A DNA stretch of 64,000 nucleotides from assembly GCA_023953845.1 (NCBI GenBank), contig JAMLJC010000002.1:802088-866087 (forward strand), read 5' to 3'. This document shows positions 40,447 to 49,155 of this stretch, piece by piece (the first letter of the stretch is position 1; each line of letters begins with the position of its first letter). The stretch is from Rhizobiaceae bacterium (GTDB lineage Bacteria > Pseudomonadota > Alphaproteobacteria > Rhizobiales > Rhizobiaceae). The notes below the pieces were generated by a model. It was not told the origin of the DNA, did no database searches, and saw only the letters and a list, made by a program, of their open reading frames with translations. The position numbers and the translations under genes are program-made.

Positions 40447-43010
40447 CCACCTATCTCGACTTCCTCCGCGCCAAGATGAAGGTCGCGCCAGCCACCGGCT
40501 TCGATGTCGACGACGCGGACATCAACCCCGACCTCGCTCCCCACTGCCGCGCCATCGTGAAATGGGCATTGCAGGGCGGCCGGCGCGGCATCTTCGCCGC
40601 CTTCGGACTGCACAAAACCTCGATCCAGCTCGAGCTTATGCGCCTGATCGGTAAGTTCATCGGTGGCCGTCGTCTGATCGTCCTGCCGCTGGGCGTCCGA
40701 CATGAATTCTTCGATGAAGCGAAGGAGCGGTTCCGTGGCGATTTCGCAATCGAGCTACGGTTCGTCCGCCGCGACGACGAGGTGACCGACGACGATGTGA
40801 TCCACATCGCCAACTATGAGAGCGTGCGAGACGGCAAGATCGATCCTCGCCAGTTCGTGGCGGCATCGCTCGATGAGGCTGCCATCCTTCGGGGCTATGG
40901 GACCAAGACCTATCAGACGTTCCTGCCGCTGTTCGAAGGCGTCCGCTTCAAGTTCGTGGCGACCGCCACGCCTTCGCCAAACCGGACCAAGGAACTGATC
41001 CACTATGCGGGCTTCCTCCAGGTCATGGACACCGGGCAGGCGCTGACGCGGTTCTTCCAGCGCAACAGCGAAAAGGCGAACGAGCTCACACTCTACGCTC
41101 ACAAAGAGGACGAGTTCTGGCTGTGGGTGAACAGTTGGGCGGTCTTCCTTCAGTCTCCGGCCGACCTCGGCTTTTCAGATGACGGCTACGTCCTGCCGAA
41201 GATGACCGTGAACTGGCATGAGGTTCCGACCGATCATGGCGCGGCCGGCGTGGACCGGGATGGGCAGGGGCTGCTGATCAACGATCCCGGTGCCAGCGTC
41301 ATTCACGCGGCGCGCGAGAAGCGGGTGAGCATGGACGCCCGCCTCCAATCCATGTCGGCCATCATCGCAGATTTCCACGCGCCCGGCCGCCAGGCGGTCG
41401 TCTGGTGTCACCTCAATGATGAACAGGATGCGTCAGAGACCGCGCTATCGCGCCTCGGCATCTCCTTCTCTTCCGTTCAGGGCAACCAGACGATCGAACA
41501 GCAGGACAAGCTCATTGATGCATGGAAGGCGAAGACGACCGATGCGTTCATCGCGAAGCCGGTCATGTTCGGCGCGGGCGTCAACCTGCAGCAGTGCCAC
41601 AAGATGGTATTTCTCGGCATTGACGCCAAGTTCCACGACTTCATCCAGGCTGTGCACCGGATCGTGAGGTTCGGGCAGAAGCATGAATGCACGATCGATA
41701 TCATCTATTCCGAAGCCGAGCGCGGCACTCGGCGCATCCTTGAAGAGAAGTGGGCCGAACACGACCGGATGATGGAGCGGATGACGGAGATCATCCGCAA
41801 ATATGGTCTGGGCAGGCTGCCGCTGGAATCGGTGCTGAAGCGCTCGATCGGCGTGGAGCGCGAGGTCGAGCAGGGTGAATATTTCCGGATCGCGCATAAT
41901 GATTGCGTCGATGAGGCGGGCAGGACCGAGACGAACAGCGTCGGACTGATCATCACCTCGATCCCCTTCTCGAACCACTACGAGTATACGGCCAGCTACA
42001 ACGATTTCGGCCATACCGACGACAACGATCATTTCTGGCAGCAGATGGACTTTCTGACGCCGGAACTCTTCCGGGTCCTGAAGCCGGGCCGCATCTATGC
42101 CTGCCACGTCAAGGACCGCATCCTGTTCGGGAATGTCACGGGCGCCGGCCTGCCGACGGTCTCGCCCTTCCATGCCGAGACGATCTTCCACGGCATGAAA
42201 CACGGCTTCGACTACTGCGGCATGATCACGATCGACACCGACGTGGTGACCGAGAACAACGGCAACTACCGGCTGGGCTACACGGAGATGCTGAAGGACG
42301 GCACGAAGATGGGCGTCGGATCGCCCGAATACGTGCTTCTCTTCCACAAGCCGCAGAGCGACCGGACAAAAGGCTACGCCGACGAGCGTGTGAGCAAGAA
42401 CCGAGATGACTACAGCCTCGCGCGCTGGCAGCTTGACGCCCATGCGCACTGGCGCTCCAGCGGCAACAGGCTTCTGACCCGCGAAGAATGGTTGCAGATA
42501 CCGCCGCGCGCCGTGCCGAAGGCCTTCCGCGCCTATAGCGACGCGACCGTCTACGATCATGAGGACGTTGTGGCGATCGGCGAGGCCCTTCAGTCGAAGG
42601 ACCGGCTGCCGACCGAATACATGGCGCTGGCTCCGGTCTCGCACTCGCCATGGATATGGTCGGACGTGGTGCGGATGCTCACGCTCAATGGCAGCCAGTC
42701 TAGCCGGAACGTCGAGAAGCACATCTGCCCGCTGCAGTTCGACATCGTCGATCGGCTGATCGACCGATACTCAAATGAAGGAGATGTCGTTTACGACCCG
42801 TTCGGCGGGCTGATGACCGTCCCGTATCGAGCCATCATGAAAGGTCGCTACGGCATGGCGTCCGAGCTCAACGAAGTGTCGTTCAAAGATGGTGCGCACT
42901 ATTGCCGCGAAGCCGAGGCCGGTCGCGACGTGCCGAGCTTCTTTGATCTACTGGCGGCACCATCGATCGAGCCGAGCATCGAGGATATCACTTCGGAGGC
43001 GGCGCAATGA
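40443..43010 (+). CDS. Fused SF2 helicase and DNA adenine/N4-cytosine methyltransferase
   Basis: 855 residues. The first 460 form a helicase-like module: an altered Walker A (FGLHKTSIQLEL), a DEAA box (ASLDEAAILRG), TATPSPNRTKE (motif III) and a second RecA lobe with GAGVNLQQCHKMVFLGID and AVHRIVRFGQ (motif VI). The last 370 are a beta-class methyltransferase: catalytic loop IITSIPFSNHYEY (SIPF instead of DPPY) and VYDPFGGLMTVPYRAIMKGR (motif I). The domain order suggests DNA translocation coupled to base methylation. Specificity unknown. Confidence 0.82.
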   Translation: MTTYLDFLRAKMKVAPATGFDVDDADINPDLAPHCRAIVKWALQGGRRGIFAAFGLHKTSIQLELMRLIGKFIGGRRLIVLPLGVRHEFFDEAKERFRGDFAIELRFVRRDDEVTDDDVIHIANYESVRDGKIDPRQFVAASLDEAAILRGYGTKTYQTFLPLFEGVRFKFVATATPSPNRTKELIHYAGFLQVMDTGQALTRFFQRNSEKANELTLYAHKEDEFWLWVNSWAVFLQSPADLGFSDDGYVLPKMTVNWHEVPTDHGAAGVDRDGQGLLINDPGASVIHAAREKRVSMDARLQSMSAIIADFHAPGRQAVVWCHLNDEQDASETALSRLGISFSSVQGNQTIEQQDKLIDAWKAKTTDAFIAKPVMFGAGVNLQQCHKMVFLGIDAKFHDFIQAVHRIVRFGQKHECTIDIIYSEAERGTRRILEEKWAEHDRMMERMTEIIRKYGLGRLPLESVLKRSIGVEREVEQGEYFRIAHNDCVDEAGRTETNSVGLIITSIPFSNHYEYTASYNDFGHTDDNDHFWQQMDFLTPELFRVLKPGRIYACHVKDRILFGNVTGAGLPTVSPFHAETIFHGMKHGFDYCGMITIDTDVVTENNGNYRLGYTEMLKDGTKMGVGSPEYVLLFHKPQSDRTKGYADERVSKNRDDYSLARWQLDAHAHWRSSGNRLLTREEWLQIPPRAVPKAFRAYSDATVYDHEDVVAIGEALQSKDRLPTEYMALAPVSHSPWIWSDVVRMLTLNGSQSSRNVEKHICPLQFDIVDRLIDRYSNEGDVVYDPFGGLMTVPYRAIMKGRYGMASELNEVSFKDGAHYCREAEAGRDVPSFFDLLAAPSIEPSIEDITSEAAQ

Positions 43011-43492
43011 TGTCCAGTATCGCGTCCTACCTGATTTCGATCGCTGACCGTCGCCAGCCTGATATCTGCATTGGCGGCGAAGCTGATCCCTATATGCGAC
43101 GCTGGTGGCTGATCCCGCGCAACCGTTGGTTCAACATCTACCTGCACCACTTCATGCGCTCTGACGATGATCGAGCCCTGCACGATCATCCATGGTGGAA
43201 CGTCTCGATCCTGCTGGAAGGCAGCTACACCAAGCACACCATAGAGGCCGGCGGCGTCAACCGCCGCACGATCCGCACGGCCGGAGACTGGAAACCACGC
43301 ACCGCCGCCAGCGCCCACCGCATAGAGCTGCATGCCGGCCCATGCTGGACGCTGTTCATCACCGGGCCGCGCATCCGGGAGTGGGGTTTTCATTGCCCGC
43401 AGGGCTGGCGGCATTGGCGCATCTTCACCGCCGGTCCGAATGGCGAAACAGTCGGTCGCGGCTGCGGCGAGAATGACGAGGTTCCGCGATGA
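43007..43492 (+). CDS. Cupin-like phage protein
   Basis: 161 residues. A central cupin-type pattern is visible: HHFMRSDDDRALHDHPWWN (metal-ligand His pair) with VSILLEGSYTKH, then AHRIELHAGPCWTLFITG. Trp-rich edges are typical of this small phage family. It follows the helicase-methyltransferase with a four-base overlap and might act with it in base modification, but there is no direct evidence. Confidence 0.65.
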   Translation: MMSSIASYLISIADRRQPDICIGGEADPYMRRWWLIPRNRWFNIYLHHFMRSDDDRALHDHPWWNVSILLEGSYTKHTIEAGGVNRRTIRTAGDWKPRTAASAHRIELHAGPCWTLFITGPRIREWGFHCPQGWRHWRIFTAGPNGETVGRGCGENDEVPR

Positions 43493-43689
43493 TCCTCGAC
43501 ATGAGCAAGCAACTGGCCGCCGTGAAGAAGGCAATCGAGACCGGCGACGACATGGGAGCGGCCATGGAACTGGCGGCGATCCATTCAGCCGGCATGGCGA
43601 TGGAGCGCCGTCGCTGCCTCGACATCGTTGCCCGTAAGGCTCTGAACGCCGCCGCGGTGCGGGCCGAGATCGAGAGGCCAGTACGATGA
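43489..43689 (+). CDS. Hypothetical phage protein (66 residues)
   Basis: A helical protein (MSKQLAAVKKAIETGDDMGA, then AMERRRCLDIVARKAL) joined by overlapping start and stop codons to its neighbours. No family recognised. Confidence 0.58.
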   Translation: MILDMSKQLAAVKKAIETGDDMGAAMELAAIHSAGMAMERRRCLDIVARKALNAAAVRAEIERPVR

Positions 43690-43976
43690 ATGAGGTCGAT
43701 GCCCGTGCCGTTCCCGTTTATGGCGGCTACCATGGTGAGTTTCGGAAGGTGCACCGGGCCGGCTATGAGCAGGTCGCGGTCAACGGCGTTCCGCAGGTCT
43801 ACCAGACGGAGGCCGAAGCCGAGATTGCCGCGTGGCGCGCCCTGAGATCTCATCTTTGCGGAGATATCGTTCGAAGCGGCGAGAAGATGAGCGCCGAAAG
43901 ATCAAAGGCCGAGGCACTGTTTGGAAAGGTCTTCCCCGGCAAGGGACGCCGGCCGGTTGAGGTGGTGCGGCGGTGA
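43686..43976 (+). CDS. Hypothetical phage protein (96 residues)
   Basis: Begins MNEVDARAVPVYGGYHGEFR; the middle (QVYQTEAEAEIAAWRALRSH) is helical and the tail basic (KVFPGKGRRPVEVVRR). Start and stop overlap the adjacent genes. No family recognised. Confidence 0.58.
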   Translation: MNEVDARAVPVYGGYHGEFRKVHRAGYEQVAVNGVPQVYQTEAEAEIAAWRALRSHLCGDIVRSGEKMSAERSKAEALFGKVFPGKGRRPVEVVRR

Positions 43977-44497
43977 GCGCAATGATCGACCTCCATGATC
44001 AACGGTTTGGCCGCCTCGTAGTTATTGCTCGGTCCCCGCGCCGGGCGAAAAGCAATGTGCTCTGGCTATGCCAATGTGACTGCGGGAACACGCATATCGT
44101 TGCCAGCCAACTCTTACGGCTGGGGAAAACCACCAGTTGCGGATGCCTGCGGGCGGAAGGCGTCGCCGAATATGCCACCCGTCACGGCATGAATAAGGCT
44201 CCGGAGCATCGAAGCTGGGTGGCGATGCGGCAACGGTGCCTGAATCCGAAGGATACAAGCTACTCCTACTATGGTGGCCGGGGTGTCACGATCTGCTCTC
44301 GCTGGCTGTATGGCGAAGATGGCCAACACCCATTTACCTGTTTCTTCGAAGACATGGGGCCAAAACCGTTCCCGGAAGCCACGCTTGACCGGGAAGACCC
44401 GGATGGGAACTACGAGCCATCGAACTGCCGATGGGCTAGCCGGCAAGAGCAGTCTGTCAATCAACGTCGCTTTCAGGAGGCTTCCGCCTCAGCATGA
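43973..44497 (+). CDS. HNH-like endonuclease family protein (copy 2 of 3)
   Basis: 174 residues. RFGRLVVIARSPRRAKSN and CQCDCGN with SCGCLRAE form the zinc-ribbon-like module, then MRQRCLNPKDTSYSYYGGRG and the HNH-like core LDREDPDGNYEPSNCRWAS (an Asn-to-Pro change relative to copy 1). It is encoded in sense orientation inside the early operon with overlapping junctions, which suggests it has been domesticated or fits neatly after insertion. Confidence 0.75.
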   Translation: MSAMIDLHDQRFGRLVVIARSPRRAKSNVLWLCQCDCGNTHIVASQLLRLGKTTSCGCLRAEGVAEYATRHGMNKAPEHRSWVAMRQRCLNPKDTSYSYYGGRGVTICSRWLYGEDGQHPFTCFFEDMGPKPFPEATLDREDPDGNYEPSNCRWASRQEQSVNQRRFQEASASA

Positions 44498-46725
44498 GCG
44501 ACGATTTTCACGTCAGCATTGAGCCGGTTGCGCTCAAGGTATTGCCCGAGTTCCTTGGCGAGCCGAACAAGGCTCTGTCGTCGCCCGGGCGCGAATGGCG
44601 ATGGGGGAAGAACGGCAGCATCGCCGTCGATTGCCAAAAGAACGTTTGGGCGGATCATGAGGATCAGACGGGCGGCGGCGTTCTCGACCTGCTCACCTCC
44701 TTTCGCGGCTACACCAAACACGAGGCCGTCGAGTGGTTGCAGGATGAGGGTTTCCTCGAGCGAAAGGAGCGCCCCAACGGAGCCGCCAACGGATCCTCGC
44801 CGCAGGGCAAGTTCGCTGGTTTCATGGACGATTGGCCCGTCGCCACCTTCGAATACTTCGATGATCATGGCCGCCTTGCCTACGAGGTCCTGAAGTTCGC
44901 CAAGACCGCGCCTCGCCGCTACATGCAGCGCCGCAAGCATCCGGCCGGGAAAGGCTGGGTATGGGGATTGCAGGGCGGCACCTACGGGCAGGTCAAGTCG
45001 GGCGACTGGTTCAAGGCGAAGGATGGCAAGCACTATCAGGCCGAAGAGACGTTCGATGACGCCGTGCGCTGGCTCTATCACCGCGACGAGGTCTTGAAGG
45101 CCAAGACCGACGGCGTCACCGTCTTCCTCTGCGAGGGCGAAAAGGACGTCGAGACGCTGCGCGGTTGGGGCTTCATCGCCACCACAAATGCAGGCGGCGC
45201 GAAATACTGGTCCGACGCCTTCGATGACGATCTCGCCGGCGCGGACGTTGTCATCCTTCCCGACAACGATGAACCCGGCCGATCCCGCGCGCAACTGCGC
45301 GGCGCCGGCCTGTTCGGGAGGGCGAGGTCGGTTCGCGTTCTCGACATCGCCGCTCATTGGGGCGATGCGCCAGAGAAGGCCGATATTACCGATTGGAAGG
45401 AGGCGACCGGCGCCGACGGCGAGAAGTTCCGCGATCTCGCCGGCAAGGCCAAGCCATGGCATCCTGAGCGAACGCGGGCCTTCGGCGCCTACTATCATGA
45501 TGAGATCGACGGGCCAGGTCTCCAACTCGACTACGTCATCGACGGTTGGCTTTCGTCACGCGGCCGCTCCGTCATGGGCGGGCCATCAGGATCCGGCAAA
45601 TCCTTCCTCGCGCTCCACGCGGCCTACTGCATCGCCCGCGGCGTCGATTTCTTCGGTTATCACGTCGAGCAGGGTGGCGTGATCTATCAGGCGGGCGAAG
45701 GCGGGCTTGGCATGAAGAAGCGGCAACGTGCCTATGTAAAGCACTTCGGCGTCGATGATGCGGCTTCCCTGCCTCTCGTCGTCTTGCCGGCCAAGGTCGA
45801 CCTGTTCAGCCGGGACGGTGACATCGACAGGTTGATCGACGCCATCAAGCAGGCACGGCTGACCATGGCGGTGCCTCTGCGCGTCGTTTTCATCGACACG
45901 CTGGCAACCGCCACGATCGGCGCTGACGAAAACTCCGGCAAGGATATGGGCTTTGTGCTCGCCAACATCGCGCGCATCGAGGAAGAGTGCGGCGTCCACG
46001 TCTGTCTCGTCCATCACATGAACGCCGATGGCAAGAAGCTGCGGGGCCATACCTCGATCCATGCGAACGTCGACACGGTGATTCAGGTCACCGTCGATGA
46101 TGCCACCAAGATAAGGACGGCGGTGCTGCGCAAGCAGAAGGATGACGAGGATGGTCTTGAGGTGCGCTTCTCGCTCGCATCTGTCGCCGTGGGGCTGAAT
46201 GAGAAGACGGGCAAGGAAATCACATCGTGCATCGTGCTCACGGTCGACCAGAAGAAGCAACTCCAGGCGGAAAAGGAGAAGTACGGGTTTGACGTCCGGC
46301 CATCGGAGGTCAAATTCCTCGTGCCCCTTTTCAAGGCGATCGAAAAATACGGTGTCTTCGTGGCCACGGATAAGGACGGCCCGAAGGAAGCCGTGGGCAG
46401 GAGCGTCGTGAGGCTCGAATACTTTTTCGATGCCGCGGTCGAAATGGATGCGACAGAGGAAGACAAGCCCAAGGCCCGCGAACGCATCCGGAAGCACTTC
46501 GAGAACAACAACAAGTTCCTGCTGAAGGCTGGCATCATCGCCGTATCGCGGCCTTACGTGTGGTGGACCGGCCGTCCCATTCGCGGCTTCCCGGAGACCT
46601 TCCCGGAAGAGATGCGAAATCGGAAAAATCCCGGAAATTTCCCGGAAGAATCCCGGAAAAACCCGGAAGAGCCCATTTCGCCCGGCATGGCCGAAGTCCT
46701 CGCGGGCGAGGATTTGTTGCTGTGA
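44494..46725 (+). CDS. TOPRIM/RepA-type primase-helicase
   Basis: 743 residues. A TOPRIM region is seen at about residues 205-270 (VFLCEGEKDVETLRGWG, TTNAGGAKYW, VVILPDNDEPGR). An AAA/RepA-type ATPase follows: Walker A GGPSGSGKSFLAL (about residue 360), Walker B VVFIDTLATAT, and VHVCLVHHMNADG as sensor strand. The C-terminal 100 residues may bind DNA. The gene's last 140 bases contain CCCGGA repeats coding PEETFPEE-like stretches. It is the probable replication initiator/helicase of the phage. Confidence 0.82.
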   Translation: MSDDFHVSIEPVALKVLPEFLGEPNKALSSPGREWRWGKNGSIAVDCQKNVWADHEDQTGGGVLDLLTSFRGYTKHEAVEWLQDEGFLERKERPNGAANGSSPQGKFAGFMDDWPVATFEYFDDHGRLAYEVLKFAKTAPRRYMQRRKHPAGKGWVWGLQGGTYGQVKSGDWFKAKDGKHYQAEETFDDAVRWLYHRDEVLKAKTDGVTVFLCEGEKDVETLRGWGFIATTNAGGAKYWSDAFDDDLAGADVVILPDNDEPGRSRAQLRGAGLFGRARSVRVLDIAAHWGDAPEKADITDWKEATGADGEKFRDLAGKAKPWHPERTRAFGAYYHDEIDGPGLQLDYVIDGWLSSRGRSVMGGPSGSGKSFLALHAAYCIARGVDFFGYHVEQGGVIYQAGEGGLGMKKRQRAYVKHFGVDDAASLPLVVLPAKVDLFSRDGDIDRLIDAIKQARLTMAVPLRVVFIDTLATATIGADENSGKDMGFVLANIARIEEECGVHVCLVHHMNADGKKLRGHTSIHANVDTVIQVTVDDATKIRTAVLRKQKDDEDGLEVRFSLASVAVGLNEKTGKEITSCIVLTVDQKKQLQAEKEKYGFDVRPSEVKFLVPLFKAIEKYGVFVATDKDGPKEAVGRSVVRLEYFFDAAVEMDATEEDKPKARERIRKHFENNNKFLLKAGIIAVSRPYVWWTGRPIRGFPETFPEEMRNRKNPGNFPEESRKNPEEPISPGMAEVLAGEDLLL
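46590..46667. repeat. CCCGGA array inside the primase-helicase 3' end
   Basis: Six CCCGGA copies start at 46590, 46602, 46630, 46641, 46652 and 46662. The last four are spaced 11, 11 and 10 bases, about one helical turn. Because 11 is not a multiple of three, coding repetition does not explain the phase. CCCGGAAATTTCCCGGA occurs here and again at 47884-47900. Candidate replication-origin iterons. Confidence 0.65.
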
Positions 46726-47171
46726 CCGACGTCCCCGAACACGTCCGCCGGATGTGCGAGGAATTCGGCGTCCGCGTCATCCCGAAGCATCGCTATCCGG
46801 GGCCAGGCGAGACCCGCGCTGTCGCCACGATCGATCGCATCTGGCGCAAGCACGGCGAGGATCATCTGCGTCTCGTGCTCACCACGTTGGTGGAAACGGC
46901 GAACAACAAGATCCTGCTGGACGAGGTGGGGCTCTGGATGGCCTCCGACATGGTGCGTAAGTGCCAGCCGATAATCAACGAACGGGCTGGCGAGTGGCTC
47001 GATCTCTGGGATGCGATGCCGGCCGGCGAACTGCAGTTCGTGTGCCAGGATCTGCGCGGCATAGTTTCGCAGCGAGCCGCGCTCGGTGGTATGATCTATG
47101 AACGCATTTACCGGCGCTTCGGCCCTTTCGCAGATCAGATGGAACTCTTCGATGACAGGAGGCGATCATGA
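46722..47171 (+). CDS. Hypothetical phage protein
   Basis: 149 residues, starting at a GTG that overlaps the primase-helicase stop (GTGA). Landmarks: VPEHVRRMCEEFGVRVIPKH, DRIWRKHGEDHLRLVLTTLV and RYPGPGETRAVATIDRI. Helical and basic; it may bind DNA and assist replication given its position between two CCCGGA arrays. No family recognised. Confidence 0.62.
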   Translation: MTDVPEHVRRMCEEFGVRVIPKHRYPGPGETRAVATIDRIWRKHGEDHLRLVLTTLVETANNKILLDEVGLWMASDMVRKCQPIINERAGEWLDLWDAMPAGELQFVCQDLRGIVSQRAALGGMIYERIYRRFGPFADQMELFDDRRRS

Positions 47172-47977
47172 ACATCGGTGACATCGCCCTGCGGTTCATC
47201 CGCGCCGCCGAGGTCGAGAGAGCGAGCCGCGAACACGTCGGGCCTTCCCCGCTGCGCGCCCAGCAGTTGCCCTACGTCCACTCCTTCGCGGATAAGGCCG
47301 GGTGGCGGAAGGAGCCGGGCGACAAGCTTGAGCGCGGCGCCGACCCTCTTGCCGAGGAGCGCAAGGCGTTCTGGGAGCGCATGGGGATGATGCCGACGGC
47401 GGAAGAGCTCCGCGATCTCGACGGCCTTTATGACCTGCTGATGATGGTTGACAGGGACGAGGAGCGCCGGGCGCTTCTTGCATGGGCGAGGTCAAAGGTC
47501 GGCGGCAAGGCGTTTCGGCGGTGGTGTTTTCAGGTCGAGGGCATCCATCCGGAGACTGGTCGAAGGCGAAAAGATCGCGCTCTTACGCGAATTTCTGCAC
47601 ATCTCAACGGCAACACTGTGCAGAATTGCGCAAGCGATCCTGCAGCCATGTTGCAGTGCGGCCCTGTTTCCGGCGATGTTTCTGGCACGCTGGACGAAGA
47701 CGCGGGCAGTCGAACCGGCCTCAATTCATGGATGGCAGACGGCGCCCTCGCGAGCGTGGTATCCGAAGCCGTCGATTTTTCATGGGCGCAGAAGCGGTGG
47801 CAGATGCGTCGCCGGCGGGAGGCTGAAAAGGCCAAAAAACAGGCCGCTGCGGAAACCTGTCAAGCAAAAAATTCCGGACAAAACCCGGAAATTTCCCGGA
47901 CAAATGCCGGAAAAATGGCGACGGGGCCGATTCCTTCAAAAAGTCGTGCTACACGGAATCGACCCTCACGCGCGTAG
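47168..47977 (+). CDS. DUF6362-like phage protein
   Basis: 269 residues. The N-terminal half resembles DUF6362: VERASREHVGPSPLRAQQLP, FWERMGMMPTAEELRDLDGL then LLMMVDRDEERRALLAWARS. This family commonly sits just before terminase genes in alphaproteobacterial prophages. The C-terminal tail is basic (QKRWQMRRRREAEKAKKQAA) and its DNA carries the second CCCGGA array. Function unknown; DNA binding is likely. Confidence 0.65.
   Translation: MNIGDIALRFIRAAEVERASREHVGPSPLRAQQLPYVHSFADKAGWRKEPGDKLERGADPLAEERKAFWERMGMMPTAEELRDLDGLYDLLMMVDRDEERRALLAWARSKVGGKAFRRWCFQVEGIHPETGRRRKDRALTRISAHLNGNTVQNCASDPAAMLQCGPVSGDVSGTLDEDAGSRTGLNSWMADGALASVVSEAVDFSWAQKRWQMRRRREAEKAKKQAAAETCQAKNSGQNPEISRTNAGKMATGPIPSKSRATRNRPSRA
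47874..47911. repeat. Second CCCGGA array, exact 11-bp phase
   Basis: CCGGA begins at 47874, 47885, 47896 and 47907, exactly 11 bases apart each time. The two inner copies share CCCGGAAATTTCCCGGA with the array at 46590-46667. It lies in the last 105 bases of the DUF6362-like gene. Confidence 0.68.
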
Positions 47978-48005
47978 ACACTGACCTTGATCTGCTGAGC
48001 CACCC

Positions 48006-48033
48006 GGCCGGCGGGCCAAGAGCCCGCCCGGCC
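48006..48033. repeat. GC-rich hairpin between convergent genes
   Basis: GGCCGGCGGGC (48006-48016) pairs with GCCCGCCCGGCC (48022-48033) with one bulged C. It lies between the replication operon's end (47977) and the nuclease gene's stop (48100). There is no T-run on either side, so intrinsic termination is doubtful. Confidence 0.55.
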
Positions 48034-48099
48034 AAGCAGCGCGCGGCATCTCAAGGTAGAGCACTACATCAGCAAGAATCGAAGGCTCGCGCGATTCTG

Positions 48100-48573
48100 C
48101 TATCTCTTCCGCGATCTCGCGATCCACGGCGGCGTGAAGGAACCAGACCATAGACCGCGCCGATGTTCTCTCGCGTCGGTCTGTTCTCTTGCGTACCGGC
48201 CTCTGGAGTATTTCCGCCAGTCGAGCGCGAGGCCGGCCGTCACCATCATCGAATTGATTTCTCGTCCGTCGGCGCGCCAGCAGGTCGCGACCGGGCGCTG
48301 ATATCGATCGTAGCTCGATATCGTGCATCGCGTCGGACGAGACGCAGAAAGGATTTCGTCCAGGGCTTTCGCTGCGACGGCACCACATCGGTACCTCGCC
48401 CCGGACTTGTCGTGACACACCTGCCAGCTCTCCGGTGCGTCGATCCCGTGAAGCCTGATACGCCGTCCGCCGATCTCGATCGTGTCGCCGTCAACGACAG
48501 ACGCCCTGCCGGCGATCTCGTCGCCGAAAGCGGGCGATGTGAGCAGTAACAGGGCGGCGAGAGCAAATCGCAT
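48100..48573 (-). CDS. Secreted staphylococcal-nuclease-like protein
   Basis: 157 residues. A signal peptide (MRFALAALLLLTSPAFGDEI) precedes an SNase fold: ASVVDGDTIEIGGRRIRLHG then IDAPESWQ, and EINSMMVTAGLALDWRKYS with RGRYAREQTDAREHRRGLWS. The DGDT, IDAPE and second Arg positions of thermonuclease are present. It should cut DNA or RNA outside the cytoplasm. It is antisense to the rest of this region and sits between the replication and packaging modules. Confidence 0.82.
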   Translation of the reverse strand: MRFALAALLLLTSPAFGDEIAGRASVVDGDTIEIGGRRIRLHGIDAPESWQVCHDKSGARYRCGAVAAKALDEILSASRPTRCTISSYDRYQRPVATCWRADGREINSMMVTAGLALDWRKYSRGRYAREQTDAREHRRGLWSGSFTPPWIARSRKR

Positions 48574-48587
48574 GGGAGCAAATTACC

Positions 48588-48704
48588 ATGGCCTGTAGCG
48601 GATGCCAGAAGCGCCGAGAGGCCATCGTCAAGGTGGTGAAGAGTGTCGGCGCCGTCATGATCGGCAGAAAGATCGTTGACGGAAAGGTCGTCAGCGCGAA
48701 GTGA
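48588..48704 (+). CDS. Small CxxC protein upstream of terminase (38 residues)
   Basis: MACSGCQKRREAIVKVVKSV followed by GAVMIGRKIVDG. The N-terminal CSGC and short hydrophobic helix resemble small proteins that often precede terminase in alphaproteobacterial phages. Start is 15 bases from the divergent nuclease gene. Function unknown. Confidence 0.5.
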   Translation: MACSGCQKRREAIVKVVKSVGAVMIGRKIVDGKVVSAK

Positions 48705-48720
48705 GTTTCTTGACCAGCAC

Positions 48721-49155
48721 ATGAAAAGCGCACCTGCAAGGAAGAAGACCGGCCGCCCGCCGGCGCTCGTCGCCGACCCCAAAACCCTCAAGACGATCGA
48801 AGGTCTCGGGAAGATTCAGGCGACCACGCGGGAGTGCGCCGCGGTCCTCTCCGTTTCGCACCAGACGTTCATCGCCTTCATGAACGCCCATCCGGCGGTC
48901 GGAGAGGCCTTGGAAAAGGGCAAGGAAGGCGGCAAGACCTCGCTGCGGCGCACGCAATTCGCACTTGCGAAGAAGAATGCGGCGATGGCGATCTTCCTCG
49001 GCAAGAATTACCTCGATCAGACCGACCGGCAGGATATCAGCCAGTCCGTCACGGTCGACGTGACGGTGACGGATGCAAGGTCGAAGCTTGAACGTCTCCT
49101 CCTTCGCCAGCATGGCGCCGGAGCAGATCAGGTCGGCGCTGGCAAGCCTCACTGA
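48721..49155 (+). CDS. terS: Terminase small subunit
   Basis: 144 residues, placed directly before the large subunit. It has an HTH-like region: ADPKTLKTIEGLGKIQATTR then ECAAVLSVSHQTFIAFMNAH, typical of the DNA-recognition end of TerS, followed by an oligomerisation helix and an acidic tail. It recognises the packaging start site. I start at the ATG at 48721. Confidence 0.75.
   Translation: MKSAPARKKTGRPPALVADPKTLKTIEGLGKIQATTRECAAVLSVSHQTFIAFMNAHPAVGEALEKGKEGGKTSLRRTQFALAKKNAAMAIFLGKNYLDQTDRQDISQSVTVDVTVTDARSKLERLLLRQHGAGADQVGAGKPH

Noticed and set aside
48006..48033. GC-rich hairpin as a bidirectional terminator.
   Set aside because: No T-run follows on either strand; I list it only as a hairpin.
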